A DNA stretch of 64,000 bases. Source: Panicum virgatum (taxonomy: Eukaryota; Streptophyta; Magnoliopsida; Poales; Poaceae). The translations under genes were made by a program, and so were the position numbers. This document shows, piece by piece, positions 43,635 to 55,678 of the stretch. Each line of letters begins with the position of its first letter. Position 1 is the first letter of the stretch. The stretch lies in assembly GCF_016808335.1 (NCBI RefSeq), contig NC_053149.1, positions 28,827,339 through 28,891,338 of the forward strand, given 5' to 3'. The notes beneath the pieces were generated by a model, which worked only from the letters and a program-made list of their open reading frames with translations, searched no databases and was not told where the DNA came from.

Positions 43635-44050
43635 TGTCGGTGTTTATCACCAAGCCTGCTCAGGGATACCCTTAGCAGTAGGGTTTGTAGGTAGGGATCG
43701 ACGGCTCTAGAACTCGATGGTGCAAGGAACACAAAGATTTAGACAGGTTCGGGCCGCGAGTTGCGTAATACCCTACGTCCTGTGTGGTGGTTTGTATTGC
43801 CTTAGGTGTTGATCTCTTTCGAGGGGGTCCCTTCCCGCCCTTATATATCCGGGGGGACAGGGTTACATGGAAAGTCCTAGCCAAGTACAGATGGAGTCCT
43901 ATTATAGTATGATCGGGTAGTTTTCTTTGTACTGCAGCTAGTTCTACGCCTATTCGGGTAGTTACAAGAGAGGTAAGATACATCTATGAGCTATTCCTTA
44001 CTCTAGAACATTCTATGCCTATAAGCAGTCCCGCTGCCCCAGGTCTGACA
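43635..44050 (-). repeat. 3' LTR of T2
   Basis: It has TGTCGG...TCTGACA ends and is 416 bp. It is followed by 'agcccccgag', a purine-rich tract on the minus strand (ctcgggggct) serving as PPT. Confidence 0.9.
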
Positions 44051-44667
44051 AGCCCCCGAGCTCTTCGTAGCCGAGTCCTGCAGGCGTCGAGTACTTGGCT
44101 AGGCATCTTCAAGTACTTCAAGTGGTCAGAATATCCTTCTGGCTGCTTCTAGGCCTTCCTCCAGGTATGCCGAGTAATCCTCCAAGTACTTCCGTTTGCT
44201 TTGAGGCTGTGAGGTGCTCAAGCCCCGAAATCTTGATCATATATGGTGCGCGAAGTACTCGCGCTCCATATGGAGTAGCCCCCGAGCCTTAGATTGAATC
44301 GCAGAATCAGGCTGAGGGTCACTTCAGTCTTTTTTCTCTTCTTTATTTCCCAAAAAATTTGAAAAATAAATCTCTGATACATATATTCCGCAGCCCCCGA
44401 GTCTTGAATTTAAATCTCTCCATTTGGATTTAAGAATCAAAGTAAACTCGTGGCAAAATGGAAACTTTCCTGAAAAGGAAAGAATCCACTGATATTCCAA
44501 ATATTCATGGAATTGCAACCGGAGACCATATAAAGCCATCTAAAAACTTCTGAGGGTTTTATCCCTTGAACTCCTGGCCGCCGTCAAACTTAGATTCACA
44601 CTTGTCCCTTCTCAGTGAGATTCATAGGCCCTCTCGTAGCCCCCGAGTCAAAACTCATGACTTTGAG
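44051..44667. other. T2 3' non-coding region / leader of the antisense ORF
   Basis: There is no coding signal. 'agcccccgag' recurs at about 44051, 44277, 44393 and 44638. It would act as 3' UTR for T2 and as upstream region of the plus-strand ORF. Confidence 0.5.
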
Positions 44668-46994
44668 ATGGCTCCCAAGAAGAACAAATCCAAGGTTGAA
44701 GAGGAATCCATCGCCAATATGTCAACCGGTTGGTACAAGAGCAAAATGTCTGAAGCAGCAGTGCATGAATTGGAGAATTTGGGTTTCCTCCTGGCTCAAG
44801 GTGTGATCCAATAGCGTGCAGGGGAAGGAGAGGATTACCCCATGGAAGGTACCCTCGAGACCGTTGTATTTCGTGACTTCGTGGAACGTGGACTTGCGCT
44901 TCCTGTATCGGAATTTTTCTATGCTCTTCTGCAGTTTTGGGGAATCCAACTGCATCATCTGACTCCTCATTCCATTTTGCATCTTTCCATTTTTACCCAT
45001 TTCTGCGAAGCATTCCTTTGCATTCTTCCGCATTTTCACCTTTTCCAACACTTTTTCACCATTGTCCCCATTTCGAATTCCACCAAACTCGCCGTTGTCG
45101 GGGGTTGTGAATTAGTACTCCGTCTTGAGACCCGAGACGAGTACTTGGCTTATGATCCATCGGGCAAAGGAGTCGAGTGGAAAAAATTCTGGTTTCATAT
45201 TGGAAACTTTGAATCTCCCCTCCCAGAAAGAATTCCTGGGGCCCCCCAAGTCCAAGAGAGCTGGTCGAGTAAAGGACCTGGTGGCGAGCAAGTTGACTGC
45301 ATCCTAAAAGTCATTGCTCATTTGAAAAATAAAGGAATCACTGGTGATCATGTAGTCTTTTCTTTTGTAAGCCGTCAGGTCCAGTCTCTCTAGCATCGGA
45401 AGCATCCTACCTTCAGATATGAAGGCACACAAGACCCTACCAGAATGTCTCCAGAACCAATGACTCAGTTGAAGGTAGTCAAGAGGTGCTGCAAGGTACT
45501 CGACAACTTTGACAAGTCTCTGAAGCTTCCAACACTCTTCTGGGCAAACAATCCTCCCGAGAATGCATGGGTATGTGGTTCGAAAACCATGTCGAGTACT
45601 TGTAGTTAACATTTTTGATCTTTTGATGAATTCTTTGCTTCTTTTGCAGAAAAATTATATGTCCTGGTATTGTATGCCTCCGACGTCTGTAGATGCTGAC
45701 TCTGATGGCAGTAAGAAACGGAAGGCAACTCCCGGATCTTTGTTGCAGAGAAAAGTTCCTCGTTTTGATGCCAGCTAGTAAGGATCTGATATTCTTTTGA
45801 TTTCATCCTGTTTGCCTCAGCTTTTTAATCAGAATCTTGCTTGGCTAGGATCCAATATCTCCCGGTGCATGAGAAGGAACAGATTCAAGATTTCCGCAAC
45901 TGGGTGTCGAGTAGTTCAGAGGGAACTAGTCGATCAGCCCCCGAATCACCTGTAATTGGGTTAATCGAGAACCCAGTTGCCGGTTTGCCAAATGTAGACA
46001 CGGCTGTAAAATCAAACGAGCCAAACCCTGAAACACCTGATCATACTCCTGGGGCAGCTGAAGGAGACTCCAATGCCGGTGGGACTGGTAGTAGTGGAGC
46101 TGAAGGATCGAGAAGTCCTGCCATTCGACTAGTGCCTTTTCAATCTATGCCTCAGTCAACCCAGGAGGAGTTGGGAAAAGAACTGTTTGATGATCCACTG
46201 CTGTCTATAGACAACATGAAAAAGCTTGCTGATTATATGCAATGGAGCTTCAAATATACCAAGGTGAGTATTCTACTGCTATTTGTTTTTCTCGAGTAGT
46301 TATTGACATCTGACCAGTCTTGCCCTGTATGTCATAGGATGTTGCCAATCGATCTTTCCTGAAGTCTTAGGCTTTGTATAAGACTGTAGATAATCGGAAA
46401 ACCCTGGAGCAACAAAATGCCATGATTGCCAAACGACTAGATGAATCTCTTGCTGCTCGGAACAAGCTTTATGAAACAAACCAACAGCATCATCTGGAAC
46501 TTTGTGATATGAAGCGGCAAATTAAGAGCCTTGAAGAAGAATGGTCAAAGCTTCAAGAAGAAAATTCCAGGCTTTAAGAACAATTGCAGACTGCTCAAGC
46601 TTGTGAGTACTCGGTCTGTTGTCTTGATATTTGCTTTGTCAATAATAATTACTGAAATATCCTTCCACCAGGTTCTCCAGATGACCACGCTCGATTGATA
46701 CCAGCAGCTCAAGTCCTTGTGGAGACGATTGATTCTGAAGTGGGGTCGTCAAATAGCAAGTCCTTGGTGGAGCGCTTAGAAGAAGCTCCCAAAAAGATTT
46801 TTGATGTTATGACAGCTACCTCCAAGAATTATCTAACCCATATAATAGGAGTTGTCAAATCTTACTTGCCTCAGTTTAATTTAGCTCCGATAGCTAAAGG
46901 AATAGCTCCCAATTGCTCTGATGAGAAATTCCGGGACTAATGTAAAAAATCAGAGGTGATTGCTGAGGAAATTCTGAAGAATATGGCAGTGTAA
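44668..46994 (+). pseudogene. Antisense multi-exon ORF of T2
   Basis: The probable start is ATG 44668 (MAPKKNKSKVEEESIANMST). Exon-like blocks: 44668-45570 (RDFVERGLALPVSEFFYALL, HHLTPHSILHLSIFTHFCEA, EWKKFWFHIGNFESPLPE), 45650-45778 (KKRKATPGSLLQRK, NLS-like), about 45850-46262 (Ser/Gly/Glu-rich linker), 46338-46600 (long heptad-like coiled coil KTLEQQNAMIAKRLDESLAA) and about 46675-46994. GT/AG borders fit. Stops at 44812 (TAG), 45391 (TAG), 46368 (TAG), 46576 (TAA) and 46938 (TAA) kill it. The protein type recurs antisense in Tat-like elements; its role is unknown. Confidence 0.65.
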
Positions 46995-47147
46995 ACTGCT
47001 TGTAACAACTCTTGTAATCTTCAGTAAGATTTCGTCACTGTTCATAGCTTGTATCCTGTTGGTGTGTCTTCAGAAGCATGTTCTAATATCGTAGGATAAG
47101 TATGAACTAATCGATCAATCGAGCAGAATACTCGTATGGAGTAATCT

Positions 47148-50100
47148 TGTAACACCCTAATTTAAATTTCAGTAATTAATAATAAATTTAATTGGCTTTA
47201 TTTAAGTTTCTAAGGTTTATTGTGTTTAGTTGGCATTTAATCTAATTTTTGTTCCTTAAGTAATTATAATTTATCATAGGTTTAATTTTTGTGTTGCATT
47301 CATGCTGGTGCATAGTTTCAATGATTTGAGTGTGGTTGAATTCAAATTTGTATTTGAATTCAAACCTTGTTTGAATTAGGAGAAGAAAAGTTTAGAAATA
47401 GAAAGGAAGAGAAAACCCAAAACTAGAAAACCCAACCCAGCCTGAAACCCGGCCCAAACCCCAACCGCCGCAGCCCAGCCAGCGCGACCCAGCTCTCCCT
47501 TTCCCTGTGCCGGCCCAGCACCCTTTCTCGCGGCCCAGTTCACCCGCACGGCCCACACCGGGTCAGCTCCTCTCCTCCCCTCTCACGCTCGGCCCGTCTC
47601 CACCAGCTTCACTCTGCGATGGCCCAGCTGCGCGCACGGCCCATGCCCGCTCCCGCTCTCCGCTCAGGCGTGCGCGCGCTGTCCCTGCCAACTGGGCCCC
47701 GCGTGTCAGTCGCCTCTCCCACGCCCGCGCGCGCGCCTCTCTCGCTGCGCCCCCGGGCCCGCCTGTCATCCCCACCCCCGCTTTCCCCGCGCTGCAACAG
47801 CCTCGCCGCAATCCCCACCGGGATCACGACGGGCGCGCCTCCCCAAGATCCCCGGTGCCTTCTTTAAACCCCCGCAGACCCCCCTGCGTCCAGCCTATCC
47901 CGCAGCACAACCCACAAACCCTAGCCGCCGCAACAGCGCAGCTCTACCGTGCCGCCGCTCTGCGCCGCCGCGGCTACGCCGCTCCGCCACACCGGAGCTC
48001 CGGCCGAGCAGCGCACCCGCTCCGCCACGGCGCCAGGAGCCTCCGCGGACCTTTCTTCTCCGACCCCGACCCCCGCAACACCCTTCTCCACGTGCGCAGC
48101 GCCGACCTCACCGCCGGAGCACGCCGTCGACCCCCTGCGCCGGGCTCGTTCTTCGATCCAACCCCGGTGAGCATCTCTTGTTCCCCCTTGGTTCATTTGC
48201 GCTAGTTGTGTTAGCCCTTAGCCGCTCCCGAGGTCAGCACATCGCACGCCGACGAGGTGCGCCGCCCAGACCCGCCTTCGCCGTCGAGCGCCCCGCCCCG
48301 AGTCCTAATCCACCGTGCTTTAGCCTCAGGTGGTTTACGCGTATCACACTGACCGCCCTAGAGCCAAACCCCGGCCGGATTAACCCCTGGAACGCCATAT
48401 ACGGCGAACTCCGGCGAGCTCAGCCCGCGCCACCGCAAAACAGAGCCGCCGGCGTTGAGCGCCGCCGCCCCCACGCGCCCGAACCGCCCTGGCTGCCCGA
48501 TATCGGATGGACGGCCACGATTAGATCCCGCGCTGATCTATTGCTAGCCCTCAGATCTAGATCCAGCGGCCAGAAACCGCGCATAACGGTTCGGCCTGGC
48601 TCTTTTTCTAAAGAGACCCTAGCTTTCTTCTAAATCAACCCGCGGTCCACAGCCTTTCAAAAATAATTACAGATTAGGCCTGTTTTATTCACTTAAGCCC
48701 CTAAGCTTTCCCAAATTAGTACCCGCAGTCCAGCCCTAGTTCTTTTATGAGTTAGACCCTGGAGTTAACATTTAATTACATTTAGGTCCTCGGTTTTTGC
48801 AGAAAACCCCCTGGAACCTTAGTTTTCTTGTAGTTTAGCCCCTGAACTTTGTTTTTAGCCTAGATTACGTGTTTTAGCTCCGTTTTAAGCGTTCTTTATA
48901 TCCATGCGATCGTTGTAATGCGTAGAATAGTTTTAGACTAGTTTAGTGTGCTGTTTTTATGTATTGATGTACTGTTTCTTAGTTTTTGTTAGTGTTTGCT
49001 TGTATGCTTATTATTGTGCTTTGTTTTGGCCATGTGTTCGTGAGTAGACGTTGATCCATCTGAGGAGCCCCAGTACCAGTACCCGGAGCAGCCGTCTTCC
49101 GAGCACTTTGAGCAGCAGCAGGAGCAGTACGAGGAAGGCAAGTATAACATGAACAACCTATCACTTTTAAATACATTTACATACTGCATTTTAATACTGT
49201 ATGCCTATAAGGATTTCCTAGCCACTTTTTATCCTTTATATAATTACCTTTGGGTTGCATTTTGGTTAGTTGTGCTAGGTTGCTGCGCTTTTACACACTC
49301 TGGTCCTTTTTAATTAATTTGACTAATGGTTTACTTGAACTTAATTCTGAGAGTGGCACTCTGTGTGGATGAGTGGCTCACGTCTCGTTAAAAGATGGTT
49401 TTTGTAGAAACATGGTTTAGGGGGCCAGCACGGTGCTTAGTGCTTGGCTGGCCACTCTTCATAAGGACCGGTTCATAGAGCGACAACCTGGGACAACAGC
49501 GCTACTACAAGGCTAGAATGGGATAGACTTGGCTTACTAATTAGGTCTTTTTGGTTTGGAGTAACTTACCTGCGGGGCAAGAGTAGTAAGCTTCAATGGT
49601 CCCTGCTCCTCCGGCTTGGTCTGTGCTTGGATTGTGCTCCTGTGCTTGTACCCCCGGAGGTGGGCCCCATCGTCGCTGACCTAACTCTCGCGGTTACGCC
49701 TTACCAACGAGATTCTTTGTAACGGCCTCGTAGTGAGTCGCTAGTCATCTCACCTAAGGAAGTGTGATGAACCTCTAGCGTAGCTCACGACTTGTGGGTA
49801 AAGATGTGCAACCTCTGTAGAGTGTAAAACTGGTATACTAGCCGTGCTCACGGTTATGAGTGGCCCAGATCCTCCTTTTGATTAGTGGGGTTAGCCCCTT
49901 CCGACGAGGGGGTGCCTCTCGGGGTTACCTTGGTGGCTTGGTTTTGGTCTGGTTCTCAGTAGTATCATGAGTAAATTTGACTAAGTACTATATAACTGGG
50001 TTAATGGTAATTCATCAACTCGTAGTAAATAGCTTTAATAAAATTTTGCCAATACTTAAAAGCTAATGCAGTTGAGTCAGCCAACCTTAGAGCCTCATAG

Positions 50101-50499
50101 TTTGTGTTATACTTGTTGAGTACAAGTTGTGTACTCACTCTTGCCTCTTCTCTACTTTTTCCTCTTGGCTACGCTACTGCTGCTCAGTTCCTGCCGACTC
50201 GAGGGAGTTCGTCCAGCGCTACCAGGACTACGAGGACTTCTAGGTGTTCGTCTCCCAGTCGACGTCCCTGTGGCGCCCTGCTTAGCTTCGGAGAGCTTTT
50301 ATCGTACTTGTACTTTGCTTCCGCTGTATCAGACATTTTTGTCATTAATGTAATAAATAACATTCGTATTTCGATTTATTATGTCTTATTCGTGATATGT
50401 GCTGTGATATACTGTTCATTCTGTTGTATATACGTGTGACTTGATCCTGGCACGTATATGATTGCTCGGTTTATGTTCTTTTATAAACCGGGTGTTACA
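47148..50499 (+). repeat. Solo long LTR of a Tekay/Del-like gypsy element (TSD aatct)
   Basis: It begins TGTAACACCC (47148) and ends GGGTGTTACA (50499), with aatct on both sides (47143-47147 and 50500-50504). At 3352 bp without any second copy or pol it is a solo LTR. It contains a very GC-rich block (47450-48600), an exon-like acidic frame (49050-49137) and a short frame ending at TAG 50241-50243 (REFVQRYQDYEDF). The open frames in the GC-rich part have no recognisable domain. Confidence 0.85.
49050..49137 (+). other. Acidic exon-like frame inside the solo LTR
   Basis: It is bounded by an AG before and a G|GCAAGT-like border after. It encodes DVDPSEEPQYQYPEQPSSEH followed by a Gln/Glu tract ending EQYEEG. 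A comparable acidic frame ending in REGK lies in the other long LTR (about 6560-6400, minus). It may be a spliced leader peptide or ORF conserved in this LTR family. Confidence 0.4.
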
Positions 50500-50509
50500 A
50501 ATCTTTAAA

Positions 50510-51095
50510 TTTAATCAGTTAGGATGAGTCCCGTCAAACTATCCAAATAGAAAAAACATGTAAAGATATCCATAAACTACTCGAGCAAGCGAGTAGTGTG
50601 TCTTGACCAAAGACTGGAGTAATCCATAAGACAAAACTATTAGGTACGAACCCCGTCGGGTTGCCCAAGACGTAAATGTCGAAGAGATATCCATAAATTA
50701 CTTGAGCAAGGCGAGTAAGGTGTCCTTTATCTAAGGACTGGAGTAATCCTTAAGGCAGAAGGTATGAACCCCGTCGGGCTATCCAAGACGTAAATGCCAG
50801 AAAGATATCCAAAAATTACTCGAGCGGAGCGAGTAAGGTGTCTAACTTTTAGACTTGAGTAACTGCTAAGATTGATCTATTAAGACGAACCCCGTCGGGT
50901 TGCACAAGATGGACAAAATGTAGTAGTATCCATAACATACTCGAGCAAGCGAGTACTTTTGCCTTTACAGCAAGGCTGGAGTTCCTTATAGTTGACCTGT
51001 GAGGATGAACTCCGTCGAGTTACCCAAGATGGACAACTAGTAAAGGTATCCATACACCTTCTCGAGCTAGGTGAGTAGGTTGTGCCCTTATATTA
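50510..51095. repeat. Tandem repeat, period about 120 bp, five units
   Basis: The word 'ccgtcgggtt' or its variants starts at about 50531, 50653, 50771, 50892 and 51012 (spacings 122, 118, 121, 120). Each unit also has 'atatccataaa', 'actcgagc(a)agcgagta' and 'ggagtaat'. The array lies between the T2 integrase and the antisense ORF. The left part of the first unit continues at 47080-47147, so the solo LTR landed in the array. Confidence 0.85.
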
Positions 51096-51099
51096 AGGA

Positions 51100-52344
51100 C
51101 AAGGATGTGCCTTGTGTAGTTTTCCTGATGGAAAACTGTGTAAGCTATCCTAGACTGGTGATGCTATCAGATAGAGAAATTGTCTTTAATGTAGTCGATA
51201 TACTGGTAAAGACCCTTTCTTTATCAAAGAAATCAACTGACATCACCATATTGCTTGGATCAAGGATAGAACTTGCGCAAGTGCTCAATATTCCAGGAAT
51301 TTGGTACTTCATTGCCATCTGCATCAGTGATTCTGGTCTTGTAACCTTGATTACGGTGAAAGGACCTTCCCATCTGGAATTTAACTTGTGCAGTCCCGTC
51401 TCGTCTTGGATCCTTCGTAATACTAGATCTCCGACATTGAAAGATCTTTGCTGGACATTGCGGTCATGATAGCGTCTGATCCCTTGAAGATATCTAGCCG
51501 ATTGAGTGAAAGCATTGACTCTGGCTTCTTCGACTGAATCTAGCTTGAGTTGTCGAGCTTCATCTGCTTCTCCTTCTTGGTAGGCTTCTACTCTTGGAGA
51601 TTTCTACATGATATCAGCGGGTAGTATAGCCTCTAACCCATAACTGAGGAAGAAAGGAGATCATCCTGTTGCTTTGCTTGGCTGGGTTCGCAGCCCCCAG
51701 ACTACATGAGGTAATTCTTGAATCCACTTGCCACCTTTCTTGGTGTTGGCGTCATAGAGTCTTTTCTTCAAGCCATCGGGTACTAAACCATTGATGCGCT
51801 CAACTTGACCGTTTGCCCGAGGATGAGCCACTGAAGCATATTTGATCTCGATGCAGGAGTTGTAACAGAAATCCCAAAAAGATTGTGATGTGAAATTAGA
51901 GCCAAGATTTGTGATGATGGTGTGAGGAAAGCCGAACCGGTGGATAATGCCAGAGATGAAATCAACTGCTCTGTCAGATAAAATCTTGACAATGGGCTTG
52001 TACTCGATCCACTTGGTGAACTTGTCGACTGCTACCAGCACATGATTGAATCTTCCTGGAGCTACGGTTAAAGGTCCGATCATGTCCAAACTCCAACAGG
52101 CGAACAACCATGATGGAGGGATTGTTATCCGGTTGTGTGCTGGGACGTGAGTCTTTTTGCCAAAAAATTGGCTGCCAGGGCATCGTCTGACAAGGTCTTC
52201 TGCGTCTGAAACAGCTGTTGGCCAGAAGAAACCTAACATATGCACCTTGCCGACTAGTGTCCTTGATGCGGCGTGATTGCCGCAAACTCCTTCGTGTATT
52301 TCTCTGAGGATGTCTTTGCCTTCTTCAAGAGTAACACACTTCAT
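51100..52344 (-). pseudogene. T2 integrase (second catalytic Asp replaced by Asn)
   Basis: The minus-strand frame 52344-51661 has the zinc finger (EIHEGVCGNH ... RRCPGSQ, where the last Cys is Ser), WSLDMIGPLTVAPGRFNHVL (first Asp), IITNLGSNFTSQ (family D-x-G; here Asn) and NGQVERINGL (Glu). It continues past a break at 51660 with the GLRTQPSKATG/LSYGLEA segment and the NVQQRSFNVGDLVLRRIQ-type C-terminal domain to about 51100. It is inactive. Confidence 0.8.
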
Positions 52345-53000
52345 GAGGATGCTGAAGCAGAGCGCTTGTATAGGTTGTCGCCAACCAGGACGAAACCCTT
52401 GCTACGCCTGATGATGCGGGCAGCTTCAGCACTTTTAGGATCGACATGTGGTGGAAGCTTGAACTCTTTGATGAAGTCGATAAGTTGAGTCCGCCAATCT
52501 TCTTCAATCATCAGCACTTCACTGCATGTGGCTGGGGCCTCCGTGTCAGTGGCTTGTTGGCTTTGTACCTTAACTGATGGGTGGTGAAGTTCATGGACAA
52601 AAACTCCCAGTGGAACAGCTGCTCGAGTGGACCCAAGTTTCGAGAGGACATCGGCTCCCACATTGTTGTCTCGGTCTACGTTGTAGATTTCCAATCCTGA
52701 GAACTTGTTTTCGAGCTTTCTGATTTCTTCAACGTATGCATCCATTGTATCCTTGTTGATGTCCCATTCTTTATTGACTTGTTGGACGACGAGTAGAGAA
52801 TCGCTGTAAACGAGTAGTCGCTTGATGCCAAGAGAAACAGTTAGTAGAAGACCATGTAGCAGTGTCTCGTATTCAGTTTCATTGTTGGAGACCTTGAACA
52901 TGATTTGGAACACATACTTCAATTGCTCTCCCTTGGGGGAGATGAATAGAACTCCCGCGCCGCCTCTGTCGAGCTTAAGTGAGCCATCGAAATACATCAC
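52341..53000 (-). pseudogene. T2 RNase H domain
   Basis: MMYFDGSLKLDRGGAGVLFI (Asp), NNETEYETLLHGLLL (Glu), LLVYSDSLLVVQQVN (Asp) and NVGADVLSKLGS. The catalytic acidic residues are all present and the frame is open for 219 codons. It is therefore the best-preserved part of T2 pol. Confidence 0.85.
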
Positions 53001-53018
53001 CCAATGCTCTGGAATATT

Positions 53019-54383
53019 CTAGGGTGCTGGAATTTGATTTTTCTGCCATTCAGCTAAGAAGTCGACTAGTTCCTGTGATTTGATTGCTGTTCTTGGCTTG
53101 AAGTTGATTTCCAAGGCTCCCAGTTCAACTGCCCACTTTGAAATTCGTCCAGTGGCATCCCGATTGTGGAGTATATCCCCCAATGGGAAGTCAGTTATGA
53201 CTGAGATCTTGTACTCGTCGAAGTAATACCAGAGCTTCCAGGAGGTGATTAGAATTCCATACAGAAGTTTCTGAATTGATGGATATCTAACTTTTGATTC
53301 AGAGAGTACTTCACTGATGAAGTAGACCGGTCTCTGAACGCCGTAGGCGTGGCCTTCCTCCGGGCGTTCGACTATTATCGCCGTACTGACTACATGTTTA
53401 GTCGCAGCGATGTAGAGGAGTAATTCCTTGCTAGGTAGTGGAGCTGTTAGAATCGGCGGTGACTGGAGATGATGTTTGAGGTTCTCGAGTGCTGCCGCGG
53501 CTTCTGTAGTCCACTCGAATTTATCTTGTCGCTTTAGGAGCTTAAAGAAGGGTAAGCCCCGTTCGCCAAGCCTGGACAAGAATCAATTCAAAGCTACCAT
53601 GTAGCCTATAAGCTTCTGGACGTCCTTGATGGTAGCTGGAGCATCCATGGCCATGATGGCGTTGATCTTTTCTGGATTGGCCTCAATTCCTCGGTTACTG
53701 ACGATAAATCCGAGTAGTTTTCCAGAGGGTACGCCAAAGACGCACTTGGTTGGGTTGAGCTTCCAGCGGAATTTTCGGAGGCTATTGCAGGTCTCTTCCA
53801 GGTCAGTAATGAATTGATCCTGGGTCTTGGTTTTGACAATGACGTCGTCAACATAGGCTTCAACATTGCGATGTAGCTGATCGGCGAAGCACAGCTGTAT
53901 TGCACGCAGGTAGTTGGCACCAGCATTCTTCAACCCGAAGGACATGGTCTTGTAGGCGAATGCCCCGTAGGGTGTGATGAAGGTTGTCTTGATTTGGTCT
54001 TCATCTTTCTTTGCGATCTGATGATACCCTGACTAGCAGTTGAGGAAGGATAACAGGACACATCCTGCTGTCGAGTCAATTACTTGATCAATACGTGGTA
54101 GCCCGAAAGGATCCTTTGGGCAATAATTGTTTAGATCGGTGTAGTCGACGCACATCCTCGATACATTGTTGTTTTTCTTCTGGACGAGCACAGGGTTAGC
54201 CAGCCATTTGGGATGGTAGACTTCTTTGGTGTGGCCTCTCGCTTTCTTAATGGCCTCTCGCTTGTCCGGTGAGAAACGCCGCAACCGTTGCTTTTTTGGT
54301 GTGGCTTTAGGGTCGACCTTCAAGGCATGCTCGATCAACTCCTTGGGCACTCCTGGCATATCCGCTGGTTTCCACACAAACAC
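53019..54383 (-). pseudogene. T2 reverse transcriptase (motif A Asp to Asn, then stop)
   Basis: The pieces 54383-54033, 53945-53583 and 53579-53019 form one RT. VFVWKPADMPGVPKELIEHA and KKQRLRRFSPDK come first, then RMCVDYTDLNNYCPKDPFGL. Motif A reads SFLNC and then TAG (54035-54033), where relatives have LDxYSGYHQI. Motif C is AYVDDVIVKT. The thumb/connection has FKLLKRQDKFEWT. Loss of the catalytic Asp plus the stop make it inactive. Confidence 0.85.
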
Positions 54384-55636
54384 GTCTCGGTTGACCCTAA
54401 GGAAGTTGACGAGCTTGAGTTCCTATTTGTCGCCCAGTCTTGCTCCGATGATGACTGTTTTGGAGTCGTCTCCCTCTTGTAGCTAGATAGTCTTGGTGCC
54501 CACATCACCAGTTGGTTTAACCGATGATTGGTTTGGCTTCTTGGAAGGCATCGACTCCATGAGTGAGAGTTCCCTAGAAGCAGCAAGTATTTCGCTGACA
54601 GAGCTAGGGACCGGATTGTGGCTGCATGATCTATTGCTTCCTTGTCACACTCGAAGGACTTGAGGAGGTCTCCACGCAATGAAAGTACTCCTGTGTTGCT
54701 TGGCATCTTGAGGAGCAGGTAGACATAGTGCGGTACTACCATGAACTTGGCTAGAGCAGGTCTTCCCAAGATAGCATGGTAAGAAGATTCGAAGTCAGCT
54801 ACTTCGAACTTGATGTATTCTGTCCGGAAGTTCTGTTCTGTACCAAATGTAACTGGGAGAGTAACTAAGCCGATTGGTGTAGAGGAATTCCTGGGGATGA
54901 TGCCATAGGATGGAGCCTTGCTTGGAGTAAGTAGACTCATGTAGTTGAGGCCCATCTTTGCCAAAGTACTTGCAAAGATCAGGTTGACCCCACTTCCGCC
55001 GTCAATGAGTACTCGAGTAAGCTTGGAGTCCTGTACGACTAGATCGAGTACTAGCGGGAACTTTCTAGGTTCAGAGAAGCTGGTCCATTGATCTTCCCTG
55101 GAGAAGGTAATGGGGACCTCGCTATGTTTCAGTGGCCTCTGAATTGCTGGCTCGACTGAGAGGATCTCTCTGAGTAGGAGCTTTTGCGCTCGCTTGGAGA
55201 AGCCGAGATCTCCTCCGAATATGACATTGACGATGTTTTGTTGCTGTTGGAAACCGTCGTGGTCTTTCTTGTCATCTTCATCATCTTTGTCTTGTTTTTT
55301 CTTAGGAGCTTCTGCAGGTGCCGATTGGAAGGACTTGCGCAGGATCGTGCATTCCCACATCGAGTGATTGCTCTTGGGGTGAATTGGGCATCTCTTGTTG
55401 TGGAGAATCTTGTCGAACTGGTCCTGCGGCTTGTCGCCCTTCTTACCACGCGGGGTGCGATCCATAGTGCTGACTGTATCGTCAAGCTTACGCTTGCGCG
55501 TAGGATCCCGCTGGTTGCTAGGCCCTTCATGGTCATTGTGGCGCTTCCCATTGTTGTCATTGTTGCGACGCGGGAAGCGGCTGCGTTCTTGCTCTTCTTC
55601 GTCCACCCAGCGCTTCATCATGTCTCGTGGCTCCAC
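54335..55636 (-). pseudogene. T2 gag C-terminus and aspartic protease
   Basis: An Arg/Lys/Asp-rich stretch leads to a CxxHx4Hx4C finger (CPIHPKSNHSMWEC), then a protease with VLIDGGSGVNLIFASTLAKM, YGIIPRNSSTPIGLVTLPVT and YHAILGRPALAKFM. The frame is open for 433 codons and overlaps the start of RT. Retropepsin order and spacing are normal for the Tat lineage, with a DGG active-site form. Confidence 0.8.
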
Positions 55637-55678
55637 TACCGTTTTGGGGTGGTTACACCCAAAATCACGGTATAGAGA

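Noticed and set aside
42927..43732. 256-codon minus-strand ORF as a host gene
   Set aside because: It spans the T2 left LTR border and a copia LTR and has low-complexity composition with no motif.
47507..48633. Long GC-rich ORFs on both strands
   Set aside because: They sit inside a solo LTR, have compositional Pro/Arg/Ala bias on both strands and show no domain.
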